This document shows, in pieces, positions 49,845 to 60,358 of a stretch of DNA of 64,000 bases. Below the pieces are notes generated by a model, which ran no database searches, had not been told where the DNA came from, and worked only from the letters and a program-made list of their open reading frames with translations. The position numbers and the translations under genes were made by a program. This DNA is from Streptomyces tsukubensis (GTDB lineage Bacteria; Actinomycetota; Actinomycetes; Streptomycetales; Streptomycetaceae): the NCBI RefSeq assembly GCF_003932715.1, contig NZ_CP020700.1:3308501-3372500 (forward strand), written 5' to 3'. Numbering within the stretch: position 1 is the first letter of the stretch; each line of letters opens with the position of its first letter.

Positions 49845-52790
49845 TCAAGGACTCAGTCCGTCCGCCAGTACCTCCGCCAGATGCCGGGCCTTGCGGCCCG
49901 TGAGCTGCGCCAGCTGGGTGCGGCAGGAGTAGCCGTCCGCCACCAGCAGGGCGTCCGGCGGCGCGGCGGCCACCGAGGGCAGCAGCCGGTCCTCGGCGCA
50001 GGCCACCGACACCTCGTAGTGGCCCTTCTCGAAGCCGAAGCTGCCCGCGAGTCCGCAGCAGCCGCCCGCGAGTTCGCCGCGGAGCCCGGCGCGGGCGCGC
50101 AGGGACCGGTCGGCGGCGGGGTCGAGGACCGCGTGGTGGTGGCAGTGGGTCTGGCCGGCCGCCGGGCGGTCGAGGTGCGGCGGGTCCCAGTCGGGGGCGT
50201 ACTCGGCCAGGGTGCCCGCGAAGGTGCGGACGGAGGCCGCGAGACGGGCCGCCCGTGGGTCGTCGGGGAGCAGTTCGGGCAGATCGGTGGTGAGGGCCGC
50301 GGCGCAGCTCGGTTCCAGGACGACGAGGGGTGCCGTGCCGAGCACCGTATCGAGCAGGGGTTCCATGGTGTCGAGGGTGCGGCGGAGTACGGCGCGGGCC
50401 CGGGTCAGCTGTCCGGTGGTGAGGTATGTCAGCCCGCAGCAGACCCGGCCGGGTGGCAGGGCGAGCCCGAATCCGGCGGCTTCCAGGACCTTGACGGCGG
50501 CCCGGCCGACTTCCGGTGACAGATGTTCGGTGAAGGTGTCGGGCCAGAGCACGGCCGCCGCCTTCGACCCGCGGCCCTGCTTGCCCCCTAGCCCACTGCC
50601 CAGCCCGCCGCGCGCCCATCGGGTGAAGGGGACGGATGCCAGGGCGGGCAGGGGCCGTTCGGGGGTGATTCCGGCGGCCAGCTTCGCCAGCGACGCGAGG
50701 GGCGGGATCCGGGCGAGGGCGTTGAGCCCGGGGGCGAACGGGGCGGCCGCGCGCAGCCATCCGGGCAGCCGGCCCAGGGTGTAGTGGGTACGGGGCCGGA
50801 TCCGGCCCGTGTAGTGGTGGTGGAGGAACTCGGCCTTGTAGGTGGCCATGTCGACGCCGACGGGGCAGTCGCTGCGGCAGCCCTTGCAGGAGAGGCAGAG
50901 GTCGAGCGCGTCGGCGACCTCCCGGGACCGCCAGCCGTCCCGGACGACTTCCCCGGCGAGCATCTCGTGGAGCAGCCGGGCCCGGCCGCGAGTGGAGTGG
51001 GCTTCTTCGCCGGTGGCCCGGTAGGAGGGGCACATCACACCGGGCCCCGGGCCGGTGTCCCGGCATTTGGCGACGCCGACGCAGCGGCGGACGGCGGCCC
51101 GGAAGTCGCCGCCGTCCTCCGGGTAGCCGAAGACGACGTCGACGGGTTCGCGGGGCAGGACGGCGAAGCGGATGTCCTCGTCTAGGGGTGCGGGCCGGAC
51201 CAGGGTGCCCGGGTTGAGGCCGCCCGCCGGGTCCCAGACGTCCTTGAAGCGGGTGAAGAGGTCGACGAGTCCGGGGCCGTACATCTTCGGCAGGAGTTCG
51301 GCGCGGGCCCGCCCGTCGCCGTGCTCGCCGGAGAGCGAACCGCCGTGGGCGACGACGAGCGCGGCCAGATCCTCGGAGAAGGCCCGGAAGGCCCGTACCC
51401 CGGCCGTGGTGATCAGGTCGAAGGAGATGCGGATATGGACGCAGCCCTCGCCGAAGTGGCCGAAGGGCGCGCCGCGCAGCCCGTAGGAGTCGAGCAGGGC
51501 GCGGAAGTCGCGCAGATAGGCGCCGAGTGCGGCGGGCGGTACGGCGCAGTCCTCCCAGCCCGGCCAGGCCTCGCCGCCGCCGGGCAGCCGGGTCGCGGTC
51601 CCGGCCGCGTCCTCCCGGATCCGCCACAGCGCCCGCATCGCGGCGGAGTCGGAGACCACGGCCGTGTCGAGGGCTCCCGCCGCCCGGACGAGGGCTTCGG
51701 CGCGGGCCCGGGCCTCGGCGGGGGTTCCGCCGCCGGTCTCCGCGAACAGCCAGGCACGGCCGCGCGGCAGCCCGTTCCGTCCGGGCGGCGGTACGAGGTC
51801 GTCGGCCATGCCCTCGACGGTGAGCGGGCGGTACGGGAGCAGTGTGGGGGCGGCGTCGGCGGCCGCGGTCTCGTCGGCGTACCCGAGGACGGCGAGGGCG
51901 CGGGCGGCGGGCTCCTCGACCAGCCCGACCAGGGCTTCGGTGACGACACCGAGGGTGCCCTCGCTGCCGCAGAAGGCGCGGGCCAGGTCGGCGCCGTTCT
52001 CGGGGAGCAGTGCGTCGAGGGCGTATCCGGAGATCCTGCGGGGCAGTCCGGGCGGATAGCCGGTACGGAGGAGGGCGAGGTGGCCGTTGATCAGTTCGCG
52101 GGCGGCGGTGAGCAGGGGTCCCGGCGGATCGGGCCAGCCGCGGGCGAGCCGGAGGGCCGTACCGCCGTAGGTGAGGACGGCGAGTTCGCGGACGTTGTCG
52201 GCGGTGGTGCCCCAGGCCACCGAATGCGCTCCGCAGGCGTTGTTGGCGATCATTCCGCCGAGGGTGCAGCGGGCGTGGGTGGAGGGGTCGGGGCCGAAGG
52301 TGAGGCCGTGGGGGCGGACGGCGGTGCGGAGGGTGTCGAGTACGGTGCCGGGCTGGACGCGTGCGGTACGCGATCCGGGGTCGACGTCCAGGACGGCGTT
52401 CATCCGGCGGGTGAAGTCGAGGACGATTCCGGTGCCGGTGGCCTGTCCGGCGATGGAGGTGCCCGCGCCGCGGGGGACGACCGGGACGCCGTGCGCCCGG
52501 CAGACCTCCAGGGTCGCGGCGACGTCGTCCGCGTGGCGGGGGGTGACGACACCGAGAGGGACGCGGCGGTAGTTGGAGGCGTCCATGGTGGTGAGGGCGC
52601 GGGCGGTGGCGGAGAAGTCGGCGGCACCGGGCGGCAGGGCGGCGGCCAGCGCGGACTTCAGATCCGCGAGGTCAGCGAGGTCTGCGGGGTCTGTGCGTGG
52701 CCGCCGGGCGTCCGTTCCGGGCGGGGTGCCGGTGCCGCCCCCGGGGTCGTTCTCCGGTCCGCCGCCGCCCCCGCTCCGCTGTTCAACCAT
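49845..52790 (-). CDS. FAD-linked oxidase / iron-sulfur oxidoreductase (YdiJ/D-2-hydroxyglutarate-dehydrogenase-like)
   Basis: A 981-residue, three-part protein. Residues 60-530 are a VAO-type FAD domain: VVTPRHADDVAATLEVCRAH, VVPRGAGTSIAGQATG (FAD pyrophosphate loop), GPDPSTHARCTLGGMIANNA and GSLSGEHGDGRARAELLPKM. Residues 590-680 carry an Fe-S ferredoxin-like part with CRDTGPGPGVMCPSYRATGE and CLSCKGCRSDCPVGVD. The C-terminus has the paired CCG motifs (GRVCCGLTYLTTG; GGCCGLAGSFGFEKGHYEVS). Such proteins oxidise D-2-hydroxyacids and send electrons to the chain. It starts at ATG 52790 and stands alone, convergent with the LysR gene. Confidence 0.93.
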   Translation of the reverse strand: MVEQRSGGGGGPENDPGGGTGTPPGTDARRPRTDPADLADLADLKSALAAALPPGAADFSATARALTTMDASNYRRVPLGVVTPRHADDVAATLEVCRAHGVPVVPRGAGTSIAGQATGTGIVLDFTRRMNAVLDVDPGSRTARVQPGTVLDTLRTAVRPHGLTFGPDPSTHARCTLGGMIANNACGAHSVAWGTTADNVRELAVLTYGGTALRLARGWPDPPGPLLTAARELINGHLALLRTGYPPGLPRRISGYALDALLPENGADLARAFCGSEGTLGVVTEALVGLVEEPAARALAVLGYADETAAADAAPTLLPYRPLTVEGMADDLVPPPGRNGLPRGRAWLFAETGGGTPAEARARAEALVRAAGALDTAVVSDSAAMRALWRIREDAAGTATRLPGGGEAWPGWEDCAVPPAALGAYLRDFRALLDSYGLRGAPFGHFGEGCVHIRISFDLITTAGVRAFRAFSEDLAALVVAHGGSLSGEHGDGRARAELLPKMYGPGLVDLFTRFKDVWDPAGGLNPGTLVRPAPLDEDIRFAVLPREPVDVVFGYPEDGGDFRAAVRRCVGVAKCRDTGPGPGVMCPSYRATGEEAHSTRGRARLLHEMLAGEVVRDGWRSREVADALDLCLSCKGCRSDCPVGVDMATYKAEFLHHHYTGRIRPRTHYTLGRLPGWLRAAAPFAPGLNALARIPPLASLAKLAAGITPERPLPALASVPFTRWARGGLGSGLGGKQGRGSKAAAVLWPDTFTEHLSPEVGRAAVKVLEAAGFGLALPPGRVCCGLTYLTTGQLTRARAVLRRTLDTMEPLLDTVLGTAPLVVLEPSCAAALTTDLPELLPDDPRAARLAASVRTFAGTLAEYAPDWDPPHLDRPAAGQTHCHHHAVLDPAADRSLRARAGLRGELAGGCCGLAGSFGFEKGHYEVSVACAEDRLLPSVAAAPPDALLVADGYSCRTQLAQLTGRKARHLAEVLADGLSP

Positions 52791-52997
52791 GGCTCCAGCA
52801 TGCCCGCGTCGTGCACGTCACACCGGGGGGAAACCCGGGGAAACGTCCCAGGTGAGGCCATTAGGGTCCTTGGACTCTTGGCAAAGCCTTGACTTGGCGC
52901 CCAAAGTGATCGCCAACTCTCCTATAGTGACGACCACTTGATCAGGAACCTTCGGCTCCAGTTCTGCCCCCGCCACCCCTCGGAAGGCAAACACTCG

Positions 52998-53020
52998 ATG
53001 ACCGGCACCGCTCCCCGCCG

Positions 53021-53024
<4 letters not shown>
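52998..53024 (+). CDS. Putative 8-residue upstream ORF coupled to the GTPase gene
   Basis: A short ORF (MTGTAPRR) with a GGAAGG site 10 bases before its ATG. Its TGA overlaps the ATG of the CvnD-like gene (ATGA at 53021-53024), whose own start has no Shine-Dalgarno sequence. The layout suggests translational coupling or a relic of a lost upstream conservon gene. The nearest good -10 is TATAGT at 52923-52928. Confidence 0.4.
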
Positions 53025-54858
<1,834 letters not shown>

Positions 54859-54880
54859 CCGGACGGGCTGCACTGCCAAG

Positions 54881-54908
54881 GCTTTACGGATACGGCTTTA
54901 CGGATACG
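54881..54908. repeat. 14-bp tandem repeat GCTTTACGGATACG
   Basis: Two perfect units directly after serC; the second runs into the terminator at 54904. Confidence 0.85.
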
Positions 54909-54951
54909 GGGAAGGGCCCGGCGGATTCGTCCGCCGGGCCCTTCCCCGTAT
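54904..54951. terminator. 22-bp stem terminator shared by convergent genes
   Basis: Arms at 54904-54925 and 54930-54951 are perfectly complementary with a TTCG tetraloop; the arm centre reads GGGGAAGGGCCCGGCGGA. It lies between serC and the convergent ABC permease gene and can act in both directions. Confidence 0.85.
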
Positions 54952-54977
54952 GCCTGCTTGCCCCGTATCCCCCGACT

Positions 54978-55865
54978 TCACCGGCTCAGCTTCTGGAAGC
55001 GGCGCACGGCCAGCGGCAGGAAGATCGCCGTCAGGACCAGCGGCCACGCCACTGCCATCAGCACCGCGTTCTCCTGGATCCAGCTCCCGTCGCTGGCGAC
55101 CGGATTGCCGAACAGCTCACGGGTCGCCCCGGCCGTGGAGGAGATCGGATTCCAGGCCGCGACCGTACCCAGCCAGTCGGGCATCGACGAGGTTGGGACG
55201 AAGATGCTGGAGACCATCGTCAGCGGGAACGCCACGGCGTAGAGACCACCGGCCGCCTCCGCGTTCGGGACGATGAGGCCGAGCCACACCCCGATCCAGA
55301 TCAGCGAGAACCGCAGCAGCACCAGCAGCCCGAACGCGCCCAGCGTGCCGAAGAAGCCGCCGTCGGAGCGCCAGCCGATGAGCACCGCGGTCACGGCGAG
55401 GATCGCCAGTTCCGCGACGGCGACGAGGATGTCGGTCACCCCGCGGCCCGAGACCACGGCCGACGGCGCCATCGGCATCGAACGGAAGCGGTCGATGACG
55501 CCCTTGGTGGAGTCCGCGACCACGGTCATCGCGGTGCCCATGAAGCCGAAGGCCATCGTCATCACGAACATGCCGGGCATCAGATAGTCGCGGTAGTCGC
55601 CGCCGGGCGACTTCATGGCCCCGCCGAAGACATAGGCGTACAGCAGGACGGAGAGAATCGGGAAGCCGAGCTGCCAGACGATGTTGATGGGCTGGCGCTG
55701 GTAGTGGGTGAGACCGCGGCGCACCACGTTCCAGCAGTCGGCGACCGCCCAGTAGAGACGGCGTTCACGGCCGTCGGCGTGGACGGTCAGGACGACCGGG
55801 CCGGGGCCGGCCGGGGCCGGGGTCTGCTCGCGGGTGCTCACGTCCCGTACGGCGGTGTCGCTCAT
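54978..55865 (-). CDS. DrrB-like ABC-2 permease
   Basis: A 295-residue membrane protein with six segments of the ABC-2/DrrB family: [98 protein letters not shown] and [20 protein letters not shown]. The motif [17 protein letters not shown] is the DrrB cytoplasmic loop. It exports a drug-like substrate with the upstream ATPase. Its start overlaps the ATPase stop by 4 bases (55862-55865). It probably also protects the cell against toxic small molecules. Confidence 0.92.
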   Translation of the reverse strand: MSDTAVRDVSTREQTPAPAGPGPVVLTVHADGRERRLYWAVADCWNVVRRGLTHYQRQPINIVWQLGFPILSVLLYAYVFGGAMKSPGGDYRDYLMPGMFVMTMAFGFMGTAMTVVADSTKGVIDRFRSMPMAPSAVVSGRGVTDILVAVAELAILAVTAVLIGWRSDGGFFGTLGAFGLLVLLRFSLIWIGVWLGLIVPNAEAAGGLYAVAFPLTMVSSIFVPTSSMPDWLGTVAAWNPISSTAGATRELFGNPVASDGSWIQENAVLMAVAWPLVLTAIFLPLAVRRFQKLSR

Positions 55866-56938
55866 GCCGCCACCTCTTCCTTCTGCTTCCGGTCCTGCTT
55901 CTGGCCCTGCTTCCGGTCGTGCTTCCGGTCGTGCTTGTCGTCCTGCTGCGGGTCGCCGTCGCTCCGGGCGCTCTCGGTGCGGTGGCCGGTGAGCCGGAGG
56001 AACACGTCGTCGAGGCTCGGCCTGCGCAGACCGATGTCCTCGACCGCGACACCCTGGTCCTGGAGAGTGCGGGCCACCTCGGTCAGCGCGGCGACCCGGT
56101 CCGCGACGACCGCGTGCACCCGCAGCTCGTCGCCGTCCACCTCCGGAGTGCCGGACGCCACCCGGGCCACGGCCTGCACGGCCGCGTGCAGCTCCGTACG
56201 GTCCGCGACGACGACCTCGACCCGGTCACCGCCGGCGGTGCTCTTCAGCCCGTCCGGGGTGTCGTCAGCGATCGCCCGGCCGCCGTCGATCACCGTGATC
56301 CGGGAGGCGAGCTTGTCGGCCTCCTCCAGATACTGCGTGGTCAGCAGGACGGTGGTGCCCTCCGCCACCAGACCCCGCACGGTCTCCCACACCTCGCCGC
56401 GGCCGCGCGGGTCGAGGCCCGTCGTCGGCTCGTCGAGGAAGAGCACCTCCGGGCGGAGGATCATCGACGCCGCGAGGTCGAGCCTGCGGCGCATACCGCC
56501 GCTGTAGGTACCCGCGCCCTTGTCGGCGGCCGCCGCGAGGTCGAACTGCTCCAGCAGCTCGGCCGCGCGCAGGCTCGCCCGGCGTCCGCCGAGATGGAAG
56601 AGCCGGCCGAACATCTCCAGGTTCTGGCGGCCGGTCATCACCTCGTCCACGGCCGCGTACTGGCCGGTGAGCCCGATCCGGCGGCGGACACCGCGCGGAT
56701 CGCGCACCACGTCCACCCCCGCGACCTCGGCATGTCCTGCGTCGAACTTCAGCAGCGTCGCCAGCGACCGGACCGCGGTGGTCTTGCCGGCGCCGTTGGG
56801 ACCGAGAACGCCGTGGACGGTGCCCCGGCGCACGGTCAGGTCGAGGCCGTCGAGGGCGCGCTTCTCCCCGTACCTCTTGTGCAGACCCTCGGCGCGGACC
56901 GCGTACTCACCGCGGCCGCCGGATGCGTTCACACTCAC
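55862..56938 (-). CDS. DrrA-like ABC transporter ATPase
   Basis: A 358-residue ATPase of the daunorubicin-resistance type. Walker A is [18 protein letters not shown], the Q loop lies in [20 protein letters not shown], the signature is [18 protein letters not shown], Walker [16 protein letters not shown] and the switch [16 protein letters not shown]. The DrrA C-terminal domain (residues 230-330) ends with [15 protein letters not shown]. The last 28 residues are an unusual Lys/Asp/Gln repeat ([20 protein letters not shown]). The start is GTG 56938 behind GGAGG. It is divergent from the TetR gene across a 45-base palindrome. Confidence 0.93.
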   Translation of the reverse strand: MSVNASGGRGEYAVRAEGLHKRYGEKRALDGLDLTVRRGTVHGVLGPNGAGKTTAVRSLATLLKFDAGHAEVAGVDVVRDPRGVRRRIGLTGQYAAVDEVMTGRQNLEMFGRLFHLGGRRASLRAAELLEQFDLAAAADKGAGTYSGGMRRRLDLAASMILRPEVLFLDEPTTGLDPRGRGEVWETVRGLVAEGTTVLLTTQYLEEADKLASRITVIDGGRAIADDTPDGLKSTAGGDRVEVVVADRTELHAAVQAVARVASGTPEVDGDELRVHAVVADRVAALTEVARTLQDQGVAVEDIGLRRPSLDDVFLRLTGHRTESARSDGDPQQDDKHDRKHDRKQGQKQDRKQKEEVAA

Positions 56939-57004
56939 GTTTCCTCCATCGCTGTCACGGGACTGCCATCACCCACTACGGGCCGCGGCAGCTCGCGCCA
57001 CCAC

Positions 57005-57049
57005 AACCGCGTACAGTGTACCCATAAAAAGGGTACACCGTACGCGGTT
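57005..57049. promoter_or_regulatory. Large palindromic operator between drrAB-like and tetR genes
   Basis: Left arm AACCGCGTACAGTGTACCC (57005-57023), seven-base A-rich centre, right arm GGGTACACCGTACGCGGTT (57031-57049). The arms match at 18 of 19 positions. It is the obvious TetR site; each arm also contains a GTAC core. Confidence 0.8.
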
Positions 57050-57158
57050 TATTTCGGCGGCCTTCTCGCGGTTTCCGGGAACCGGCCGTGGACAGGCTCC
57101 GGACGGGCTGCGGACAGGCCCCGGGCAGGGTCCGGAGCTGGAGGAATAAGGTGAGGTC

Positions 57159-57959
57159 ATGACGACCGAGACGACCGGCAGCGGCGATATCGCCCGCACC
57201 CTGGAGCTCATGTGGGGCCTGGGCGAACGTCCCACCAGGGGCCCCAAGCCGGGGCTCACGCTCGACGCGATCGTGAACAAGGCCATCGCGGTCGCCGACG
57301 CGGAGGGCCTGGCCGCCGTCTCCATGCGCCGGATCGCCAATGAGCTGGGCACCGGCACCATGTCGCTCTACCGGTACGTCCCCGGCAAGGCCGAGCTGCT
57401 CGACCTGATGCTGGACAAGGTCAGCGACCCCGGGGACTGGGAGACCGCCCCCGACCAGGAGGAACCCGGCTGGCGGGAGTCGCTGGAAGAGATGGCGCGC
57501 GGCTATCTCACGCTGTACCAGGAACATCCCTGGCTGCTCCGGATCAACCAGGCCCGGACGGTGCTGGGGCCGAGCACCGTCCGCAGTCTGGACGCGGCGC
57601 TCTACACCCTGCGGGACATGCTGCTGACCGACCCCGAGAAGATCTCGGTGATCATCTCCGTGCAGAGCCTGGTGGCGGGCGTCGCCAGAATGGCCGCCGA
57701 TGCGGAGGAGGCCGCCGAGCAGACCGGCCTCAGCCATGCCGACTTCTGGGGCGCCCAGGAGCCGTTCCTCGACGTGGCGATGGAGAGCGGCAGATTTCCG
57801 CTGGTCGCCGCGTTGAGCGAAGACACGTTCACCCAGGAGTTCGACCATCTCGCCTTCGGCGTCCAGCATCTGCTGGCCGGCCTCGAAGCCCTGATGCGCG
57901 CACGCGAGGCCGCGGGCTGGCAGAACCCCGACACGACTTCCGGCCAGGACCGGGATTAG
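57159..57959 (+). CDS. TetR family repressor
   Basis: A 266-residue TetR-type regulator. The N-terminal DNA-binding domain (residues 34-80) has LDAIVNKAIAVADAEGLAAV, SMRRIANELGTGTMSLYRYV then GKAELLDLMLDKV. The C-terminal ligand domain (WRESLEEMARGYLTLYQEHP, YTLRDMLLTDPEKISVIISV, FDHLAFGVQHLLAGLEALMR) belongs to the TetR_C class. It lies divergent from the DrrAB-type exporter with the 45-base palindrome between, so it should repress the exporter and itself until a drug binds. It starts at ATG 57159 behind GAGGAATAAGG. Confidence 0.94.
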   Translation: MTTETTGSGDIARTLELMWGLGERPTRGPKPGLTLDAIVNKAIAVADAEGLAAVSMRRIANELGTGTMSLYRYVPGKAELLDLMLDKVSDPGDWETAPDQEEPGWRESLEEMARGYLTLYQEHPWLLRINQARTVLGPSTVRSLDAALYTLRDMLLTDPEKISVIISVQSLVAGVARMAADAEEAAEQTGLSHADFWGAQEPFLDVAMESGRFPLVAALSEDTFTQEFDHLAFGVQHLLAGLEALMRAREAAGWQNPDTTSGQDRD

Positions 57960-57980
57960 GGCCGGGGGCGGCTTCGGGCC

Positions 57981-59036
57981 TCAGGCGCCCCGGCGGAACA
58001 GCCGCTTCAGCAACAGCAGGACCGCGAGGGCGCCCGCGCCGACGACCACCGCGGTCGTGAGGTCCACGGAGCTGTCGCCGTCCCCCGAAGCCGTACCACC
58101 GCCGCCACCGCCGTCCGACGACGCCTTGCCGCCACCGGGCGCGGGCCCCGCGCCCTTGCCCGCGTCCTTGAGGTCGACCCGCCGCACCTCGGCGCCCGCG
58201 CCCTCCGAGCTGAACATCAGCGCCCTGCCGTCCGCGGTGTACGACACGCCCTCCGACTGGCCCTGGATGGGCGCCTTGACCCGGTCGTCGGAGCCGAGCC
58301 GCCCCTCCGGCTTCCACTCGTAGCCACGGGCCGAGAAGTACGAGCGGAGCACCAGCCGCTTCCCGTCGGGGGAGAACGAGCCGTCCGTCACCCACGGCAC
58401 CTCCCCGATCCGCCGGAAGACATTGGTGCCGGAGCTGCTCAGCTTCGCCGGGGCCTCGTACAGCCCGCCGCCGTCCTCGTTCTTCGAGGCGATGTAGACC
58501 CGGCCGGTCTTCGGGTGGACCATCAGCGCCTCGGCGTCGCGCGGCCCGTCCTCGTACTTCACGGTGTACTGGGTGGCGCGCACGGTGGTGTTCCCCAGCT
58601 GCGCGGGCTCGGGGAAGCTGTAGATCCACACGTGCTTCCAGGTGCCGTTCCTGTTGTCGCCGATATCGCCCACGTACACCCGGCCGTCGGAGCCGACGGA
58701 GATCGCCTCCATATCGCGGGGCGTCCCGACGCCCGTCATGGTCACCGTCGCCACGGTCTTCCCGGTGCGCGAGTCGACGGCGAAGACCCGCGGCCGGTCC
58801 TGGTCGTTGTGCGTCCAGTAGATCCCCGGGTGGGCCCGGCTCGCCGCCAGCCCGCTGGACTCGGTGATGCGGTCGTCCTGGAACGAGAAGTTCGAGTCGG
58901 GCCCGTCGGCGGCGGCCGGGGCGGCGGCCGCCAGGGCGAGCACGGGAGCCAGCGCGAGGGCGGCGGCAACGGTGGCACCGGAGACCGCGGAAACGGCGGA
59001 CGAGACGGCGGAGGGGACGTACGGGAACGAACGCAT
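57981..59036 (-). CDS. Secreted beta-propeller-like protein with C-terminal membrane anchor
   Basis: A 351-residue protein. The N-terminus has a signal peptide (SAVSGATVAAALALAPVLAL, cut near AAAD). Residues 40-270 are repeated beta-blade units (SGLAASRAHPGIYWTHNDQD, AVDSRTGKTVATVTMTGVGT, RDMEAISVGSDGRVYVGDIG, PRDAEALMVHPKTGRVYIAS, DGSFSPDGKRLVLRSYFSAR). A Gly/Ser linker (GGGKASSDGGGGGGTASGDG) leads to a C-terminal anchor (AVVVGAGALAVLLLLKRLFR). It is probably displayed on the cell surface. The start is ATG 59036; the frame continues upstream without a good site. The function is unknown. Confidence 0.85.
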   Translation of the reverse strand: MRSFPYVPSAVSSAVSAVSGATVAAALALAPVLALAAAAPAAADGPDSNFSFQDDRITESSGLAASRAHPGIYWTHNDQDRPRVFAVDSRTGKTVATVTMTGVGTPRDMEAISVGSDGRVYVGDIGDNRNGTWKHVWIYSFPEPAQLGNTTVRATQYTVKYEDGPRDAEALMVHPKTGRVYIASKNEDGGGLYEAPAKLSSSGTNVFRRIGEVPWVTDGSFSPDGKRLVLRSYFSARGYEWKPEGRLGSDDRVKAPIQGQSEGVSYTADGRALMFSSEGAGAEVRRVDLKDAGKGAGPAPGGGKASSDGGGGGGTASGDGDSSVDLTTAVVVGAGALAVLLLLKRLFRRGA

Positions 59037-59076
59037 GGCACCAGCCTGCCATCCCGGCCGTAAAGCATCCGTGACC

Positions 59077-59136
59077 TGTGGAAAACTCCTGCCGACTCCC
59101 GACAACTCCCGCCCGACGGAACGCTTCTGTGGACAA
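59077..59136. other. Two DnaA-box-like sequences in an intergenic gap
   Basis: TGTGGAAAA (59077-59085) and TGTGGACAA (59128-59136, exact complement of TTGTCCACA). They lie between the propeller gene and the decayed hydrolase gene. They may be chance, or a DnaA-titration or regulatory site. Confidence 0.3.
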
Positions 59137-59141
59137 CCCCG

Positions 59142-59540
59142 TCACCCACCGGCGGCGCCGGGTCGGGCCGGTCCCCCGCCGGAACACCGCACCGACGCGT
59201 CATGGGCGAAGACCACCCGGCGCGGCCCGAACTCCCCGACCCGGTCCAGCCAGGCCGGGTACGGCGGCAGCGGGGGCGCGGCACCGTCGGCGGCGGCCGT
59301 CCGGGCCAGCAGGCCGCGGGGGTGGCGGACGAGGTACGCCAGGGCGGGTTCGACCCGGGGGTACGGCAGCCCGGCCTCGGCCGCGGGCCGGATGAAGTAC
59401 CCGAGGTCGAGCCGGGTGACGGTGACGGTGTCCCGGGCGCCCGCCCCGTCCGCACCTGCCGCCGTACCACCGGGTCCGGCGGCCGTGCCCTCCCCGTGGC
59501 CGTTGTCACATCGCGGCACCCCGCCGGCCTCGGACATCAT
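59142..59540 (-). pseudogene. Internally deleted metallo-beta-lactamase-fold hydrolase
   Basis: The frame starts with MMSEAGGVPRCDN and reads DTVTVTRLDLGYFIRPAAEA, GLPYPRVEPALAYLVRHPRG. That is the start of a lactonase-like MBL-fold protein, up to the strand that leads to its HxHxDH metal site. It then passes directly to PYPAWLDRVGEFGPRRVVFA and HDASV, the C-terminal end of the same family. The middle third with all metal ligands is missing, so the product cannot be a hydrolase. Translation still runs to a stop at 59142. Its start lies within 10 bases of the divergent SGNH gene. Confidence 0.6.
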
Positions 59541-59547
59541 GACTCCC

Positions 59548-60234
59548 ATGCGTTTTCTGTTCGTCGGCGACTCCATGACCATCGGACGTGCCGGCGACTG
59601 CACCTGGCGCTACCGGATGTGGCAGCACCTCTCCTCCCCTTCCTTCCCCGGTGACCACGAGATCGTCGGCCCCCGCAGCTCTCTGTACGATCCGGCCGCC
59701 GACGCCCCGGTCTCCGCGGCGTACGCCGATCCCGCCTTCCCCGCCGAAGCCCGCCGCCATCTCGCGGGCTGGGGCGAGGGCTGGCTGCACATGGCCCCGG
59801 TGATCGGTGAGACGGTGGCCGTGCACCGGCCGGACGTCCTGCTCGTCTCCCTCGGGCTGATAGACCTCGGCTTCTACACCGACAGCGGGCAGACGGCCGC
59901 CAACGTCCGCCGTTTCGTCGCCGCGGCCCGTGCCGCCTCGCCGCGGGTCCGGATGGTGCTGCTGCCGGTGATCCCGAACGTCCGGGCCCGTACGGACGCC
60001 CCGTTCGCGGCCGAGTGCGACCGCTTCAACGAGCTGCTCGCCAAGGCAATCGCCGATCTCGACGAGCCGTCGTCCCCGCTGCTCCTGGCGCCCCCGCCGC
60101 GCGACTGGGCCCTGGACGCCGACACCTACGACGGCACCCACCCGGGCCCGAGCGGCGAACACCGGCTGGCCGAGGCCTTCGCGACGGCCATGCATCAGGC
60201 GTGGGGCCTCGGCGGCCCCTACCGCGCACGCTGA
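59548..60234 (+). CDS. SGNH/GDSL-type hydrolase
   Basis: A 228-residue protein with the SGNH blocks: block I FVGDSMTIG (Ser nucleophile), block II around VGPRSSLYD, block III ADVLLVSLGLIDLGF-type (here RPDVLLVSLGLIDLGFYTDS, where Gly-x-Asn is changed to GLID), and block V YDGTHPGPSGEH (Asp and His). It has no signal peptide, so it is probably a cytoplasmic esterase or acyl hydrolase. The start is ATG 59548 (MRFLFVGDSM); an ATG 9 bases earlier is also in frame. It converges on the membrane gene below at a strong terminator. Confidence 0.85.
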   Translation: MRFLFVGDSMTIGRAGDCTWRYRMWQHLSSPSFPGDHEIVGPRSSLYDPAADAPVSAAYADPAFPAEARRHLAGWGEGWLHMAPVIGETVAVHRPDVLLVSLGLIDLGFYTDSGQTAANVRRFVAAARAASPRVRMVLLPVIPNVRARTDAPFAAECDRFNELLAKAIADLDEPSSPLLLAPPPRDWALDADTYDGTHPGPSGEHRLAEAFATAMHQAWGLGGPYRAR

Positions 60235-60308
60235 GCCGCGACCGCGGGGCCGGGACGGGACCGGGACCGCGCGAACCGTAACAACGCCAACCGGCCCCGC
60301 GCAGCGCA

Positions 60309-60340
60309 AAGGGGGGCGGGGATCTGCCCCCGCCCCCCTT
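60309..60340. terminator. Terminator between convergent genes
   Basis: AAGGGGGGCGGGG, six bases, CCCCGCCCCCCTT: a 13-bp stem between the SGNH gene (rightward) and the membrane gene (leftward), able to work both ways. Confidence 0.75.
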
Positions 60341-60358
60341 CCGCGCCGTGCAGCGGCG

